Source: Paragordius varius (Eukaryota > Nematomorpha). Taken from it: 64,000 bases of DNA. Position 1 is the stretch's first letter, and each line of letters begins with the position of its first letter. Positions 12,998 to 27,900 of this stretch are shown here, one piece after another. Under the pieces are notes generated by a model. The model searched no databases and was not told where the DNA came from. It saw only the letters and a list, made by a program, of their open reading frames with translations. The position numbers were made by a program, and so were the translations under genes. The stretch is from contig OZ176059.1 in assembly GCA_964247055.1 (NCBI GenBank), positions 2,666,001 to 2,730,000 on the forward strand, in the 5' to 3' direction.

Positions 12998-15900
12998 TTA
13001 ACCAATCCACTCAATATTAGTATATCTGTCAAAAATAGAGTTAGCATTGCAAAAATAAACCATTTCTCTTTTCCGTTTCTCCATCTCTTTGAGGCGTTGA
13101 CGTTCACGGGCCAAATCATCATGATGTTGGCTTTGAGCAGGTGATGGGGCGTGCTTAGTTACAGCAGTTATAGCGGTAACATTAGTCTGGTTAGATTTTA
13201 TTATCAGGTTTGTTGACGAAGAAGAAGAAAGTTTATTAAAAGACGACGACGACACTGTTGATAAATTTGTATTATTATTGATATTGGTATTTATATTACA
13301 AGTTGGTGGTATTGTCGCATTTACAATATTGCTAATATTATTATTATTATTATTGTTATTGTGGGATATTGTGGTACGTTTACTGATAGATGATGATGAT
13401 AAATTGACATTTGAAGCGAAACAAGTGGAAATGGTTGATGTGGGTGTTGTCCGGCTAACAATCAAGGTGGTTGTTAATGGTGAATACCTGTGATATAAAG
13501 ATATTGATATATACCATTTACAGTTCACATTAACCCTTGAACAATTTAAATTCACCCTTGAACAATTCAAATTCACCCTCGAACAATTTAAATTCACCCT
13601 AAAAATAAATTATGTGTTTTCGGGCAGCTAATATAACTCATTATTAATATGAAATATATCTTTATGGCCATAGTTTATTATTTTTTCGGTATTATTTTAA
13701 TTTTTATTTTCTAAAAATATATAAAAAATATTGGTAAATTTTAATCCTAAAAAACATATATTTTATTTGAGGGTGAATTTGAATTGTAAATGGTATTTAT
13801 ACAAACACTTGTTTAATTAGTCTTAAAAAAGGATATATATACCCTAGCTATAAACTATTTTTTATCATTTCAAGTTCACCCATAAACATCATTACAATTC
13901 ACCCCTGAATATTTCAAATTTCTAAAAATTAATTAGGTATTTTGGGTTAATATAATTATCAATGATATGTAATTCTTACTGGACATAGTTTATTTAACGA
14001 TTTCGAAAAAAATATTTTTTTAAAAAAAATTAAAATGTTTGAGGAATGAGTGATTTTAAGAAAGCAGCGCATGATATAAAATAAAATGCTTAAAATTAAA
14101 ATTAATATGTATATGTTTAACTTTTAAAATAACCTTTTTATTACCATACACTATATACATATACATATATATATATTAGAATATGTCTCAATCATAACAA
14201 TAAAATACTACCCAAATTTTAAATCACAAAAACAATTGGCAAAAAGTAGTTTAAAAAATTAAAAGTCACCGTATATGCATCTGTAAACCACCGAAAACAT
14301 TAATTTTATTATCTTAAATTTAACTTGGAAAACAAATGTATTTAAACAAAAATGTTTTTAAAAAAGATATATACCTTTTGTGAATATTTGAATCAATATG
14401 TGCTTTTTCTACCAGAGAGGTGGTCATGGTACTCTGATTATCAAATGTATTATGTTTAGGGGCTAAAACTTTGGATTTATAGGTTGAGTGTAAATTTTCA
14501 TTGGGGGAATTGAGATCACTAACATAAGGGGAAAAAACAATTATAAATTCTGTTTTTTTTAAAAAAATATATTCTTTTTTGTTATTCAATTTTAATGTTT
14601 TATAATTCTTTTTTTAATATATATTGTTAAAATTTTATAATTAATACAGTCACAAAAACAAAATTATATTGTAATAATCCTCCCCTATGTGTAAAAACGG
14701 TTATATAGAGCTATCAATCCTTTTTTATAGTAATTTTTAAGCCATTATGTTAATGTTTTATTATATAATGTACCGATGATATTCATTTTTGTGTTGCGCG
14801 GTCATTAAATTAGATGGTGTGCCAGTTAATTTTTCTGACGCTTTCGTACGTTCCTCTTGTTCTTTAAGTTGTTTTTGCTATAAATAAATAGATTTTAGTA
14901 ATGCAATTCAAATTTTAGCTGATTATAAAACAATAAATAATTGATATATTAGTTTAAAAATATATATATCTATATATTTATATATATATATATATATATA
15001 TTTACTACGAATCAAATAAGGAATCTGGCATTAACATCTTGATATATAGATTTGAATTTAAAATATATTTATTTATCCTAAGAAATTCATTCTTTTAAGC
15101 ACACAAAAATAAATATAATGTAAGTAACCATACCCTTTCTTCTTTTTCCAAAGCTTGTCGTCTATACAGCTCAAAACTATTATGAACTTCCTAAATATAA
15201 TAATAGTATGCGTTAAATTTATATATTATTGATTTTTAAAGCAAATCAAAAATGTTTACTTTTGGGCCCGTATGAGTTTCAACAGCCAACTTAGTTTTAG
15301 CAGATATTTGGGAATCATTATTAGCAGTAGTGATAGCAATATCAGGGTTTGTAATTTTTTTATCACATGTTCTGTAATAATTTAAAGTCGTTATATATTT
15401 TTGAGCCAACCTTATACTTATAATGTAATTATATATTTTAATCCCTTTAGTAAAAAAAGGCATATAAAATATATATGTGAAATATTTCAATTATCTGATA
15501 TTCATACATTGTCAGAGATGTGGCTGATAAATCATTATCAGTTTTCCCATTTTTCATGACATCCTCTTTATCATCTAAATAAAAGTTTTGGTAAAAAAAC
15601 AATATCCCTTTCAAAATTTTAAACAATATAAAAACAATGATTTTTGTAATTAGATTCAAATAATATATGACCAACTTTTAATATATTTATATTATATCGA
15701 TTAATTATACACTGTTTTATTAATTGAAAGTTAAGGTTAGAAAAATTCGTATAAAATGAAAACATTTTTTTGGGTATATGGGTTTTTAATCCGTTAAGAG
15801 AGAAAAAATTGTATGCATACAAATATGATTTTTTTGCTTTTAACCATATTGAAAGACCCATATAAATAACTATTAATATGACTGTTTACGACGAAATATT

Positions 15901-18900
15901 AAAACAGTCATGTAAAAACAACCACTGTTTTATAATGATTTATAATAAACTTAGCTTAACATAACTCAAAGTATGTGCATAAAACCACATGTTTCAATCA
16001 AATCATCATCATACATAAAATAGATCAAAAAAGAGAGAGTTACTTACCTAGTATTGTGCTACTATTACTACTACTGCTAGTATTTATGTTAATAGAGGTA
16101 TTGGAAACCAATGATAAACCATCGTCATCAGCTGTTTTTCCGCCATCACCACCACCATCACCATGTCCTTCTTCTCCAGTCACTATGGCCAACGCAGTAG
16201 GGGAAGGAGGGGGAGATTTACTATTTGCAGGACCGAGACCGGGGTCAGGACCAATGGTGGGTGGTCTCTTAGCAACAGCTGAGATCGGGCTGGTAGCCAA
16301 TGATGATGATGATGACGAGGAGGAGGAGGATGAAGATAAATTTGATTTATTAGTGCTTGATGAGGAGGAGGAAGTGGATGAACTATCATTACTGCTGTTT
16401 GATGAAAGGGATGATGAGGATAATCGTGTTCCGCCAACATCACCGCCGATATCATTAGTCTTTTTTTTCTCGTCTGTGAAAACAGCTGATGTTGTTTCGT
16501 TAGTTAAAATGACATGTGTTGTTGTGGTAGTGAAATTATTTTTTAAAGCTGTTGTTGTTGATGATGATGATGATGTTGATGTAAAAACTGAACAGGATGT
16601 AGAGGAGGAATGGGAAAGTGCCAATGTTATGTTATCACTATTAGCAAGGGCAGTTGTATGCGATAGATTAGACAAATCTTTCTTTCCATCAGAATTTATT
16701 ATGGTTGTATTAATAGAATTTATGGTTCTAGTAGCATTTGATAATGATGAGGATATGTATGATAATGATGTCGCCTGTTGTAAAGAAGAAACTGTAGGGG
16801 TGACTGGCAGAGTAGTACTTATAAGAGCATTATTGTTTAATAAATGATTTATATCATTGTTACTGTTGTTATTTTTATTATTGGGATGATGATGAGATTT
16901 GGTGGTGTATGTGGAGGAAGTAAGATTCATTCTAGTAGGACTTGAAGGAGTTGTGATTGCTGAAAAAACAAAATATGGTAATACAAAACTTCAAATTTAA
17001 TGAAATATTATTAATTGTATTGTATATAAAAACGCCTCATATCTATCTACTAAGATAAGTAACCATTACTAATTAATTTATTGTTGGTTACTTATTTCTT
17101 ATTATTTGCTAATTTTCAAAATAATCTGCACAATCTGACAAAAAAAACCTTAAATCAAATCTTCAAGAACAACTGAAAATGCTTAAAATAAGTTTTGTTT
17201 ATTTAGGTAAGACCTCAAATTCCTTTTCAAATTCTGAAAGCTAAAGTAAACTTATTAGAAAATACATTTTACTCTTCTCTAAGGTGCATTATGTATATAA
17301 ATAAATATCATTTACCATCAAGCATTGACAATGATGATGGCGGTGGTGTTGTCGTTTTAGACTCAACATTATTATTATTACTCTCTGTCACAGCTGTTGT
17401 TGTTGGTGCTGTTGATGAGGACATCAAAACAGCTGATCGAAAAGACGATGATGACAATGTCGTTGTGGCGGATGCAACATTTTTTGCCGACTGGATTACG
17501 GCGGGTCGTTCAGTGGACAACAGCTGTTGTTGTTGTTGCTGCTGTACTATAGGTGCTTGGTGATGAGGATGATACACATGAGTGGTGGGGAGTGAAGAAA
17601 CCCCACCAGGATTGCTCCCTCCCAAAGCGCCAGACACATCAAGGAGTCTGCGTTCAAGCTCCTGCCTCCGTTCCTTAACCAATTCATCTTTGCTTTTTTG
17701 GGCGGCTAATTTTTTGGCTATATATATACAGTAAAAATTTAATTTGTACAAAAGAAAAAAATGTAATAAACTAAAAGACAGATATCGGTTACGGTATAAA
17801 GACAATTACTTTTTCCTACATTATCTATCTAATCGCAATTGATTGATGTAATTAATTCAGTGTTTTATAAAACTACATATCTATTACTATTACATATTGC
17901 CTAAAAAAATTTAAGGATTGCTTTCTTAAAAAATATTTGTCTTTTAGTTATTACGTTTTGTTTGTATAAAGTGTACAAAAATTGTTTTACTTTAAATTTT
18001 ATATACATTATATAACATTTATATACAAATAAATTAAAGCATATGAGTTTAAAATTTATTTTATTGATTAAATGGTTACCAAAATAATAAACAAGCTAAT
18101 CTTCTACATTCTGGATGATAAGAGGGGAAGAGGAATATTCAATATATAAAAAAGATGGTTTACCGTAAAAATTAAGTTTTTTTATCATATTAAGCGAATC
18201 GTGTATAATTTGTAATCCAGAAACATTTTTTATAACATAACAAAATTAAATAAATATGTTTACAATATTGCTTCCTGGGTCGTTTACGGAGACAAGAAGC
18301 GACATAAGCCTCCAATTCCCGTAACGTGGAAGGTTTAAGCGTTTCAAAATCAATTTCAATCTCATCGGGATTGGAATCACGAAGTGATGGTTCTCTCGTT
18401 TGAATAATATGTACGACTTGACCAAGTTTATCACCTATAATACCATAAAAATATATGAATCAAATAAATAATAGTAATCGATGGAAAAATTAAGGGATTA
18501 AATATAAATTTGTTTTTTTTGGTGTACTCAAATTAAAAAACATAATATAACGTGTAAAAGTAACACTATGGATGTGGCTTATGAGACAATAAAATTAAAA
18601 TCTTTCATCATTAATAACCTAATAATTAATTATCATTTAAATGATAAACGGCTTATTCTATAAGCTTCTGCAAAAAACGCATGTTTCCTAATCTACAACG
18701 CTCTATAGAATTCGTATCCCCCCCCCCCAAAAAAAAACGTACAAATATTTCTCAATTTACTGTTGTTGTTAGTTAAAAGTCTTAAGGCGCGTTTCAATAA
18801 TTATAAATATTATTACCAGGCAACTTATTAATGTCCAAACTTAGTTGACGTTTTTCATCGTAGGACATAGGTTTGGTATTATCATCCTCCTCTTCGTTGC

Positions 18901-21900
18901 TATCATCAAACAGGTGGCCGGGCATAAAACTGGTCGAAGCAGTATTTGCCAATCTAGAGCTTTGATGGTGTTGCCCTAAACCTAAAAAAAGAAATTATTA
19001 AATTTATTAATGATTGTAATATTTTTTTTCTTTAAGAGTTTTTTTCTCCCAACAAGGGAGTAACCCTTCGGATAGATTCACGCCATAAGCATCGGTCCTG
19101 CGCATCTTCAATTTTGAGGTTTAAAATAGCCAGATGATTGCAATAACAAAACATTAAATGTTTAAATGTATTTATATGTATATTTATTTAATAACTTAGA
19201 TCGAATAATGGGAATATGTTACACTGTACACATCTATTGCGTTGTTTCGCAACCCAAAAGAATACGTTATGTTTAAATCTAGATTTCTTTAAAAATATAA
19301 ATATACTTTTCTGTCTTTAAATTTTATTATCTAAACAACGCAAATAGACTATTAAAATTTTGGTACATAGGATAAGCCAGGATAATGTAAAATTTTTATA
19401 CATTTATAGATGATTAAAACACACTAAAAAATACAATGTTTAGCGTAATGCATAAACATAAAAACCTATTCAATTATTAATTTTAAATGAATGGTTGGGA
19501 AAATCTATAATCTGCTCACATTTAATCTAACCTAACACCCTATTGCGTGTATATATGGAAATGATGTCGAAAAATTAAAAAATAAATAACGCAAAATAAT
19601 AGTTTTGTATGCAATAATAACCCATTTTTATTTACCGCAATTATGATAATAATAATAATAATAAAACTAACCTGATGTAGATATGGAGGAACGGTTTTGA
19701 CTACCTCGTGACAATTTATTACCAGCTGATTTGGGAGGATTTGGAGTTAAACTGTTGTTATTTATATTGAAATTAGTATGTTGAAAAAATTCGAAGAAAA
19801 AAATTGAATAAATAAAATATCAAAAAACATTCCGTATTTTATAAATTAAAGACCAAACAATATATAACAGCCTCTGTATGTGTTATATAAAAAAACTACG
19901 GTTAAGAAAAAACAACACCAAAGAGTTTTAAATAAATTTAGCGTTAAAAAGGTTTTGCCTAGAGAGTGTATAAGTAAAAAGTTTTAAAATAACTTATTAA
20001 ATATTATAATCAAAAATACTGACCTACTATCAACCATATGAGCGTCGGACAAACCGATACCAGTCGTCACATGATAGGACTGGTGTCCTTCAGCCAAGGA
20101 GGGCGCATTATTTCCCTCCTGTTGCGTTAACAGGAGATTATTAGTATTGTGTTGTTCATCGGTATGTAAAGTTGTATTATGGGTAGTGGTATTTATATCA
20201 ACATTAGACATGGTCGAATTAACTGAATGTGATAGGGTGAGTCCACCACCAGCACCGTTATAACTGCCAATAGTTTGGACCGGTCCAGCGGCGGTATTGC
20301 GTTTGGAAGAGGCGGCCTTTTTCCGCGTACTGCTGGGATTAGCGGTCGCTAATGTTTTATTTTTTCCCATCGTTATAACGCCAGAAGCATTATTATTTGT
20401 TGTGGCCGTTATTGTGGTATTGATAGTAGAGTGTCGTGATTTACGGTTCCCGCCGAGTAGGGTTGAAACTGTCCCCAAGGACGTGGAAGTTATCAAAGGA
20501 GGATTAATATTAACATTATGTTTAGCTCCTAAAAAAAGAGTATAAAATAATAGAAAAAGTGATACATATTTATTGAATTTGTTGGGATACAAAATACAAT
20601 ACACATTAAGTATACAGTATGCATATTAATGTTGATTCACATTGTTTTTGGGTAATCGTGAATACAGTAGCGTATGGGTAAAAAACAACAATGGATGAAA
20701 TCACAATTTTTTCCTCTCTTACAACCCTTAAGTCTATATTTAATTATGGAAAAAAATTATTTTATTTCATACGCTATTAAATGGCCAATTGGCTAACAAT
20801 AATGTTAATTCAACATAAAATTAATCTGTGTACTATATCTAATGCCACTTTCTAGTGGTGTTAGAGGGGAAGTATTAAATGTTCTGCAAAAAATGTCTTC
20901 TTCGCAATAAATTTTTTTTCAAAAAAGTGTGATAAGTAAAAAGTTAGCCTATCTGAAATTTTAAACCATGTATTGGAGTTATTTATACTAATAAGTTTAA
21001 TCCCTCCTCATTCTTTATACAAACAGCGCAGTGCAAATAAACAAATTTATTCATCCAATTCTAATTGGCTTTTTCGATCATTAAATTGGCCCGATTATTC
21101 GAGAAAAAATCGCTAAAGGTTAAGTGATAAACAATTTAGTTTGTAGTTTAAAAATCACCAATTAAAAAAAATAAAATAAAAAAATGGAAAAAGGGTAATG
21201 TTACGGATAAACTCCTTATCACTATAGGCTTGATTTAGTAAATGTTCTTTTATGGTAAATTTATAATTTTTATTTTTCATTTTCTGGTCCAACAAATTAT
21301 TATTTTTTTATAAACATATAAATGCGGTTACATTTTAATTGTATTGTAATTTGTAAGTATTACATCAAATGGCTATTACAAAACATAACTAATATGCAAA
21401 TATTTTGGAATGGTAGCAATTAAATATGGAAATAAAAAACTATAGTATACATTTTAATGCTGGCTTATTCCTATTATATTCAAATATTATTTAGTTGAGT
21501 TAGAAACTCTTTAAGGCCATAATAAGCCAGGCATTTTAGTAATAAACCGGCTCAAAAAATTAGTGGCAACACAGTAGTGTATGGTAAAAAAGTATAAAAT
21601 GTGAAATAAACAATATTTTCCCATCAAACATTATTTTGTTTATTTTATACAACATTTTATTGTTGTTTATTTCATATACTAGTGTGTTGCTAATTAACCA
21701 ACTATATAATGAGAATAAGCCAGCAATGCATAGTGTAAATGAATGATATATACCCCTCAGTAAAGTGTTTAATACTAATCAAACACATTAAAAAATCAAT
21801 TAAAGTCATGTATATGTAGAATTGATAGAAATCGTTTTTAAATGATTATAATTTGTTTTATCTTGTTTTAATGTTTGAATTGTCAACTTTTAACATGCGC

Positions 21901-24900
21901 ATTTTTAAGCATTAAAATAATAATAGCTTATTTATTGTAAACAATTAAAAACAAAGTAAAATCAATTAAAAACGTATATCTGACAATTCTAAACATACAT
22001 GACTGTATTTATATATATATATATAGTCATGTATTCTTTATTTTAACAAATTTTTTTTTTCGTTAAATGGGTTTAAATATTTGGTAAAGAATGGAAAAAA
22101 CAAGAGCTCTATAGTAAATTCTTAAACTTTTTTAATGATTATGATATTGTTAATACCATAGAGCTCATTTTTTACCAAATATTTTACCCATTTAACGAAA
22201 TAAAAAAATTTTGATAAAATAAAGGATCCCTGACTGTATATATATATATATATATATATTACCTTTGCTTCTCTTTTTCCCACTGATTGTTTGATAAGGA
22301 GTAGATGGTATGGAAGCTGTGTTAAGCATTTGTAACATTGGATCATCCATATCTATATATGTGTACAAGCACAATGATTATGTGATTTAATATGTAATCA
22401 GGAAATTATAAAGTGAAAAAAGACAGTAAGTCGATATATTTTTTATATTTAAAAATGACAAAAAAGGTAATTTAAATTACATATAAAATTATCTCAACCA
22501 AAAAAATATCATATAAATCAAACAAACTCTTTATGTGGGGAATTAATGACCGCATAAGTCATAATTATAGATTTGGCAAAAATTTAAAAATAAATTATAA
22601 ATCTATTAATGGTAATAATATATACCATTTACAATTCAAATTCATCCTTTAACAATGCAAATTTACTCTCGAAAATTCAAATTTTCTCTTGAACAATGCA
22701 AATTCTTCCCAAAAAATATTATGTTTTTGGGCTAATATAACTCATCATTAATATGATATATATAGTTTATTATTTTAGCATTATATTAATTTGGAACAGA
22801 ATTTCATATTTTAAAAATATTGAAAAATGAAGGTAAGTTTTTATAAAAAACATATATTTTATTTTAGGGTGAATTTAAATTGTTTAAGGGTATTTGGTAA
22901 ATAGTATATTGTCACAAAAAAAAGTCATAATGATATATTTTGCCAAAAAAAGCAAAAATGTCAACTCCCAAATGTAAACTAATACGTGTTTGACAATATG
23001 GGCCGGCCTCTCAAAGAAAAAATGAACGTGTCCAATATAAATTATAAAATACCAAAGCCGGCAAATATTATATCATATTTTATTATATTATGGTAAAATC
23101 ACCGCCATAAATGATGTTATTGGCCTTATTATTTGTCCCCAACAGAAAATATATAACAATTAAGATAATAATGAAACTAAAAGATCCATTATTCATTTGT
23201 GTCATATTTAAGGGGTACCTATTTATGTTTTGGAAAACTACGCATTTGTGTTAAAGTTGATGATAAACTTTAATAGAATATAGGGATAATACCATATACG
23301 AGAAATAAATGCAATCAATATAAGATTAGCTGACTATCGATATATTTGCACATTAACTTTTTTAACTCGAACTAAACTTTTGTATCATACATTTTTTATG
23401 AAAAATTCATATAATTTTTGATAAATTATAATTGCAATATAATAATACAATAAATTCATATAATTTTTGAAAAATTATAATTGCAATATAAAAATACTTA
23501 ATATATTAATATACCACACCTTCTCTTCCTAACATGGCATTTGTGCTACTCGTTATATCAGTCGCTAACATGCCACCTGAATCATCACCCGTTTTTGTTG
23601 TGGATGAACGTTTCAATTTTTTCTTTCGCCTTTTACTGCTTGTTGTGTTATTGGAGCTAGTTGTGTTAATATCATTAATATTGCTTAGTAGAGTTGGGTT
23701 TGTCGTAGCTTTGGCCGTAAGTGTTGCCAATTGTTCATGGATACTACGTAACTAATATATGTATATATATAAAAATGGACAATTTTTGTTAATCCATATG
23801 GGAGCACAATTAAAAAATAAATAAATGCATAACGCATAATTTGTGATATCAAAATATTGATGATACAGACTTCAAACTGTCAACTTTATATATAATCCAT
23901 TTCGGGAAAGGACAAACTCATAGCATTAACGGTTTATACAAATAATTAGGTAGTTAAAAATTAAGCACAAAGTGCCATTTTAGGTTAGAAATCAATAGGT
24001 ATTAAGGGTAACTGGTTTCCTAGTGCATATATATATTATTTTATATGTCCTATTTAAGATTGAAAAAACCATGTAAATCACAAATTTTAGTGTTCAGATA
24101 AAACCAATCAGAAAAAAAGAATAACCTGAGCCTGCAGTAGGGCTAGGTGTCGTTGTTTCTCCACCGTGTTCAAGGCAGAGACAGCTGCAACAGCGGAAGG
24201 GACCGAACCCGAAGAGTGCGCTGCCAACGAATCATCTCCCGAGGTATAACCATCGCCTGTGCCACTACTGCTACTGCCGCTATCACTATTACTATCACTG
24301 TTTTCATCGCTATCCTCATCATTTTCACCGGTCCCATCAACAACAGCTGATTTAGCGCCCATATGATCTAGCGCACCGCCACCTCCGGCGGCCCGTCCAC
24401 CCCTTAATCTAGCGGCGGCGGTGGCACCACCCGTGGCCACAAGAGTTGAGGAAGCGGATGAACTGCGTGACCTTCGGCCACCTGCTAATAGGGGAACAGC
24501 TGTTTGCTGCATAAAAGAGTGATGGAGATGTTGAAGCTGTTGGTGTGGCAGTAGCTGTATTGGTTCATCCGGCATTTTGGCAAAACGCATTTCAAACACA
24601 TCCTACATGTTAAAATAGCAAATATATAGAGATAATATGTTAAACAACCTGATATAAAATGAAATGTGTTTAATATCGAATTTTTAAACCTATTAACTGA
24701 ATGCCAATAATTATATACAGATATTTTTTTGTGTATAATTTTAAAACAAGCGAGTCCTATAGCCACCTCTCCGCGATGTAGGACAGATCACGCTAATGGC
24801 AACAGTTTATAATGTTTTGTAAAATATTAGTTGTACATAAGAGCAGGTGTTGCGTAAAAATTGCCTTAGATAACCATGAAGCATAAATCTAAATATATAT

Positions 24901-27900
24901 TACTTCGCAGTTAAAAATTTCAATCCTGAACTTTACCTACCTACACAATTAAATAAGAATGCTACTCATCTTAATATGAAACGTTTTAAAAAGAAAAATA
25001 TGGCTATTACTACTTTGGGTATCAATGTGTTATAAATAGAAAATTGTCGACATAATATTACAGTAAGATTATTAAATATTTATCAAAAAAAACAAATGAT
25101 TATCCAAATGAAAAAAATGATTAGCACAGGGTTAACAAAATATGTTAAATGTGAAAGTAGATACAACAGAAAGAATTTATCAAGTATCGTATATTGTGTA
25201 GTATATATTACATATTTTTTATACATGTGCTAATCATTTTTATCTTTTGAATATTCATTTTTTCCGTGATAATCATTTATAATTAATTTTACAGTAATTA
25301 GCATTTATAGAAAGAATAATTTTTTTAACCTGTAAACGCCGGGCCATAGCAACTACATCATGATCAGGGGGATTGTACTTGTAACAATTGGTAAAGATTA
25401 ACCGTACATCCAAAGAAAATTCTGTGGGATTTCTATATTCACGGGCTTCTAATTTTTTCTGTAAAATAATAGTAATAAAAACATTAAAAGGGTTGGGTTT
25501 TAATTGGACTGACGGCCTTATAAATGCAATCAGTCATGGTCAAACTAGTCATCATTAACACAAATGTAAAATATGTGTTAAACAAAATAATATAGTACCC
25601 ATTTTTCAATACTATTTACACTTTAAATCCACCCTTGAACAATTCAAATTTACCTACGAACAATTCAAATTAACTCTAAAATAAATTATGTATTTTTTAA
25701 GATTGAAAATTACTTATATTTTTTTACATTTTTAAAAAACGAATGTTTAAAATTAAAATAATACTGAAAAAATTATATATACCAAGCCATTAAAATATAT
25801 AGCTCAAAAATTCATAATTTAGTTTTAGGGTAAATTTGAATTGTTTGAGGGTGAATTTAAATAAAGTTTGAATTGTTAATGATATATTAATGAGTAATTA
25901 TATATTAAATTTAACAATTTTTAATATCAAATCTTGGTTTATATTAAGTTAAATCATCAAAAAAATAATATTAAACATTTTTGACTGGTAAATTATAAAG
26001 TTAGCCGGGTCCAACCCTGAACATAATTTGGACGTGTTATAATAACGCAATTACAATTAACAAAGTTTTAAGAAGATAAAAAAGGTAAAAGTTATACATA
26101 TATATATATATATATATATAATGTAAAATTTAGATCCCAAATATACCTTAACAGTTCCCAAGTCCATGGGTTTTTTGATAATATCATAATAGTCGGGGAG
26201 ATTGAGTTCAAGAACATCGACAGGATTGTAAAATGGCCATGCATATGACTTCACAAAAAAAGACATAATAATATTATAACTAAAATTAAATAAATTTTAA
26301 CCTTAATAATGAAATGATAAATATACAAGTTTCTTACTATATGTAATGATAACATTAAACGACGTTTATCATAAACCGTATTATACCATTTACAATTCAA
26401 TTTCACCCTTAAATTCAAATTCACCCTTAAACAATTCAAATTCACCCTCGATCAATTCGAATTCACCCTCAATTAAAATATATTTTTTTTAAGTTTAAAA
26501 ACTACCAATATTTTTATATATTTCTAAAAAATAAAATTATTTATTTTAGATTTAAATCAAACAAAATAATAAACTATAACATAAACATATATTTCATATT
26601 AATGAGTTATATTAGTTCGAAAATACATAATTTATTTTTAGGGTGAATTTGAATTGTTCAAAGGTGAATATGAATAGTTGAAGGGTGAATTTGAATTGTT
26701 CGAGGGTGTGAATTGTTCAAGGGTGAATATAAACTGTAAATGGTATATTTACAACATATCTATTTAAAAAAATATTATATATAGCTAATTCTTTTAATAT
26801 AATTTTGTAAAAAAATAAAAAAGTTTACATGATGCTTTTTGGAAAACATTTCTTTGATTAGGTCAGCACAATATTTCATTTGAACGGGCAAGCCACCCTT
26901 TTTCAGATGCTACAATGATAAAATAACGCATTATCATATAAATGGACGAATATAGAGGAAATATAATAATTTTAAGAGTTGTGTAATGACAAAAAAACGC
27001 CTGAATCAAATAATTACATAATGTGAAAATATAGTCAATCCTATTTCGCAAAAAATTATGTCTTATGTGATATTGTTTATGAAAAATAAATAATCAGATA
27101 TATTTTAACTATAAAACGCCTATATGTCTGAAATTCGTTGTTTCTCCTCGAGTATTATAGCAATGCTTAGTAATTAAAACCATAATTCCGAGTCACGTAA
27201 ACTTATAAAAAAATATACTTTATTTAGCTTGAGTGTGTAAAATGATTTGTTAGTAATGGTAATAGTAAAAAATTGATTACCCCTTAATATTAACGTTTAC
27301 ATTGAGCATAAACACTAAATTACTTTACTCAGATATTGAAAAAAAAGGTAGGTATAAAACAAAGTAAAAAATGGTAAACTTGTTGCGTTTCAGGCAAATC
27401 TTTGGATGGTTTTCGTATGGCCCGGGACGAAGTTTCTCGCCTACCACTCGCGTCCACGGCTCCAGTCAAAAAATTTGAACCCGCCATCGTCCCATAATAA
27501 TCATAATGATGGTAATCAGATGGATATACGTTATCCGCCCCCACCACGGGTACAAACGTATTGGGTGTTGTGGTGTCGGCTTGCCGTTTAACACCACGTT
27601 TCTAATATTGTAGCGTAATATAATAAATAGCATTTGGTGTACATTTTTTGGGGGAGGGTTTACAAAAAGATGTAATGGTAACGAGCGTATGCAAAAGGGT
27701 AAATCAATTGTTTTTTACCATGGTTAAAATTAGATTAGGCAAAATAAATTAATAATAAAAAAAATTGCAAAAATAAAGTAAAAATGAGTAAATCTATCAA
27801 CATAAGCGCTAAGTTACAATAAACGAAAACTTACTTTAGCGTTCAAGTTACATTTTATTTTTTTGCAAGACAAATCAACTATGTTTCTTTAGTGCCGCTT

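Noticed and set aside
15975-16847. 290-codon plus-strand open frame rich in Asp/Glu/Val
   Set aside because: It is the antisense of the Ser/Asn/Thr-rich BET exon 18. The minus-strand frame fits a 24-exon gene with matched phases, so this is a shadow.
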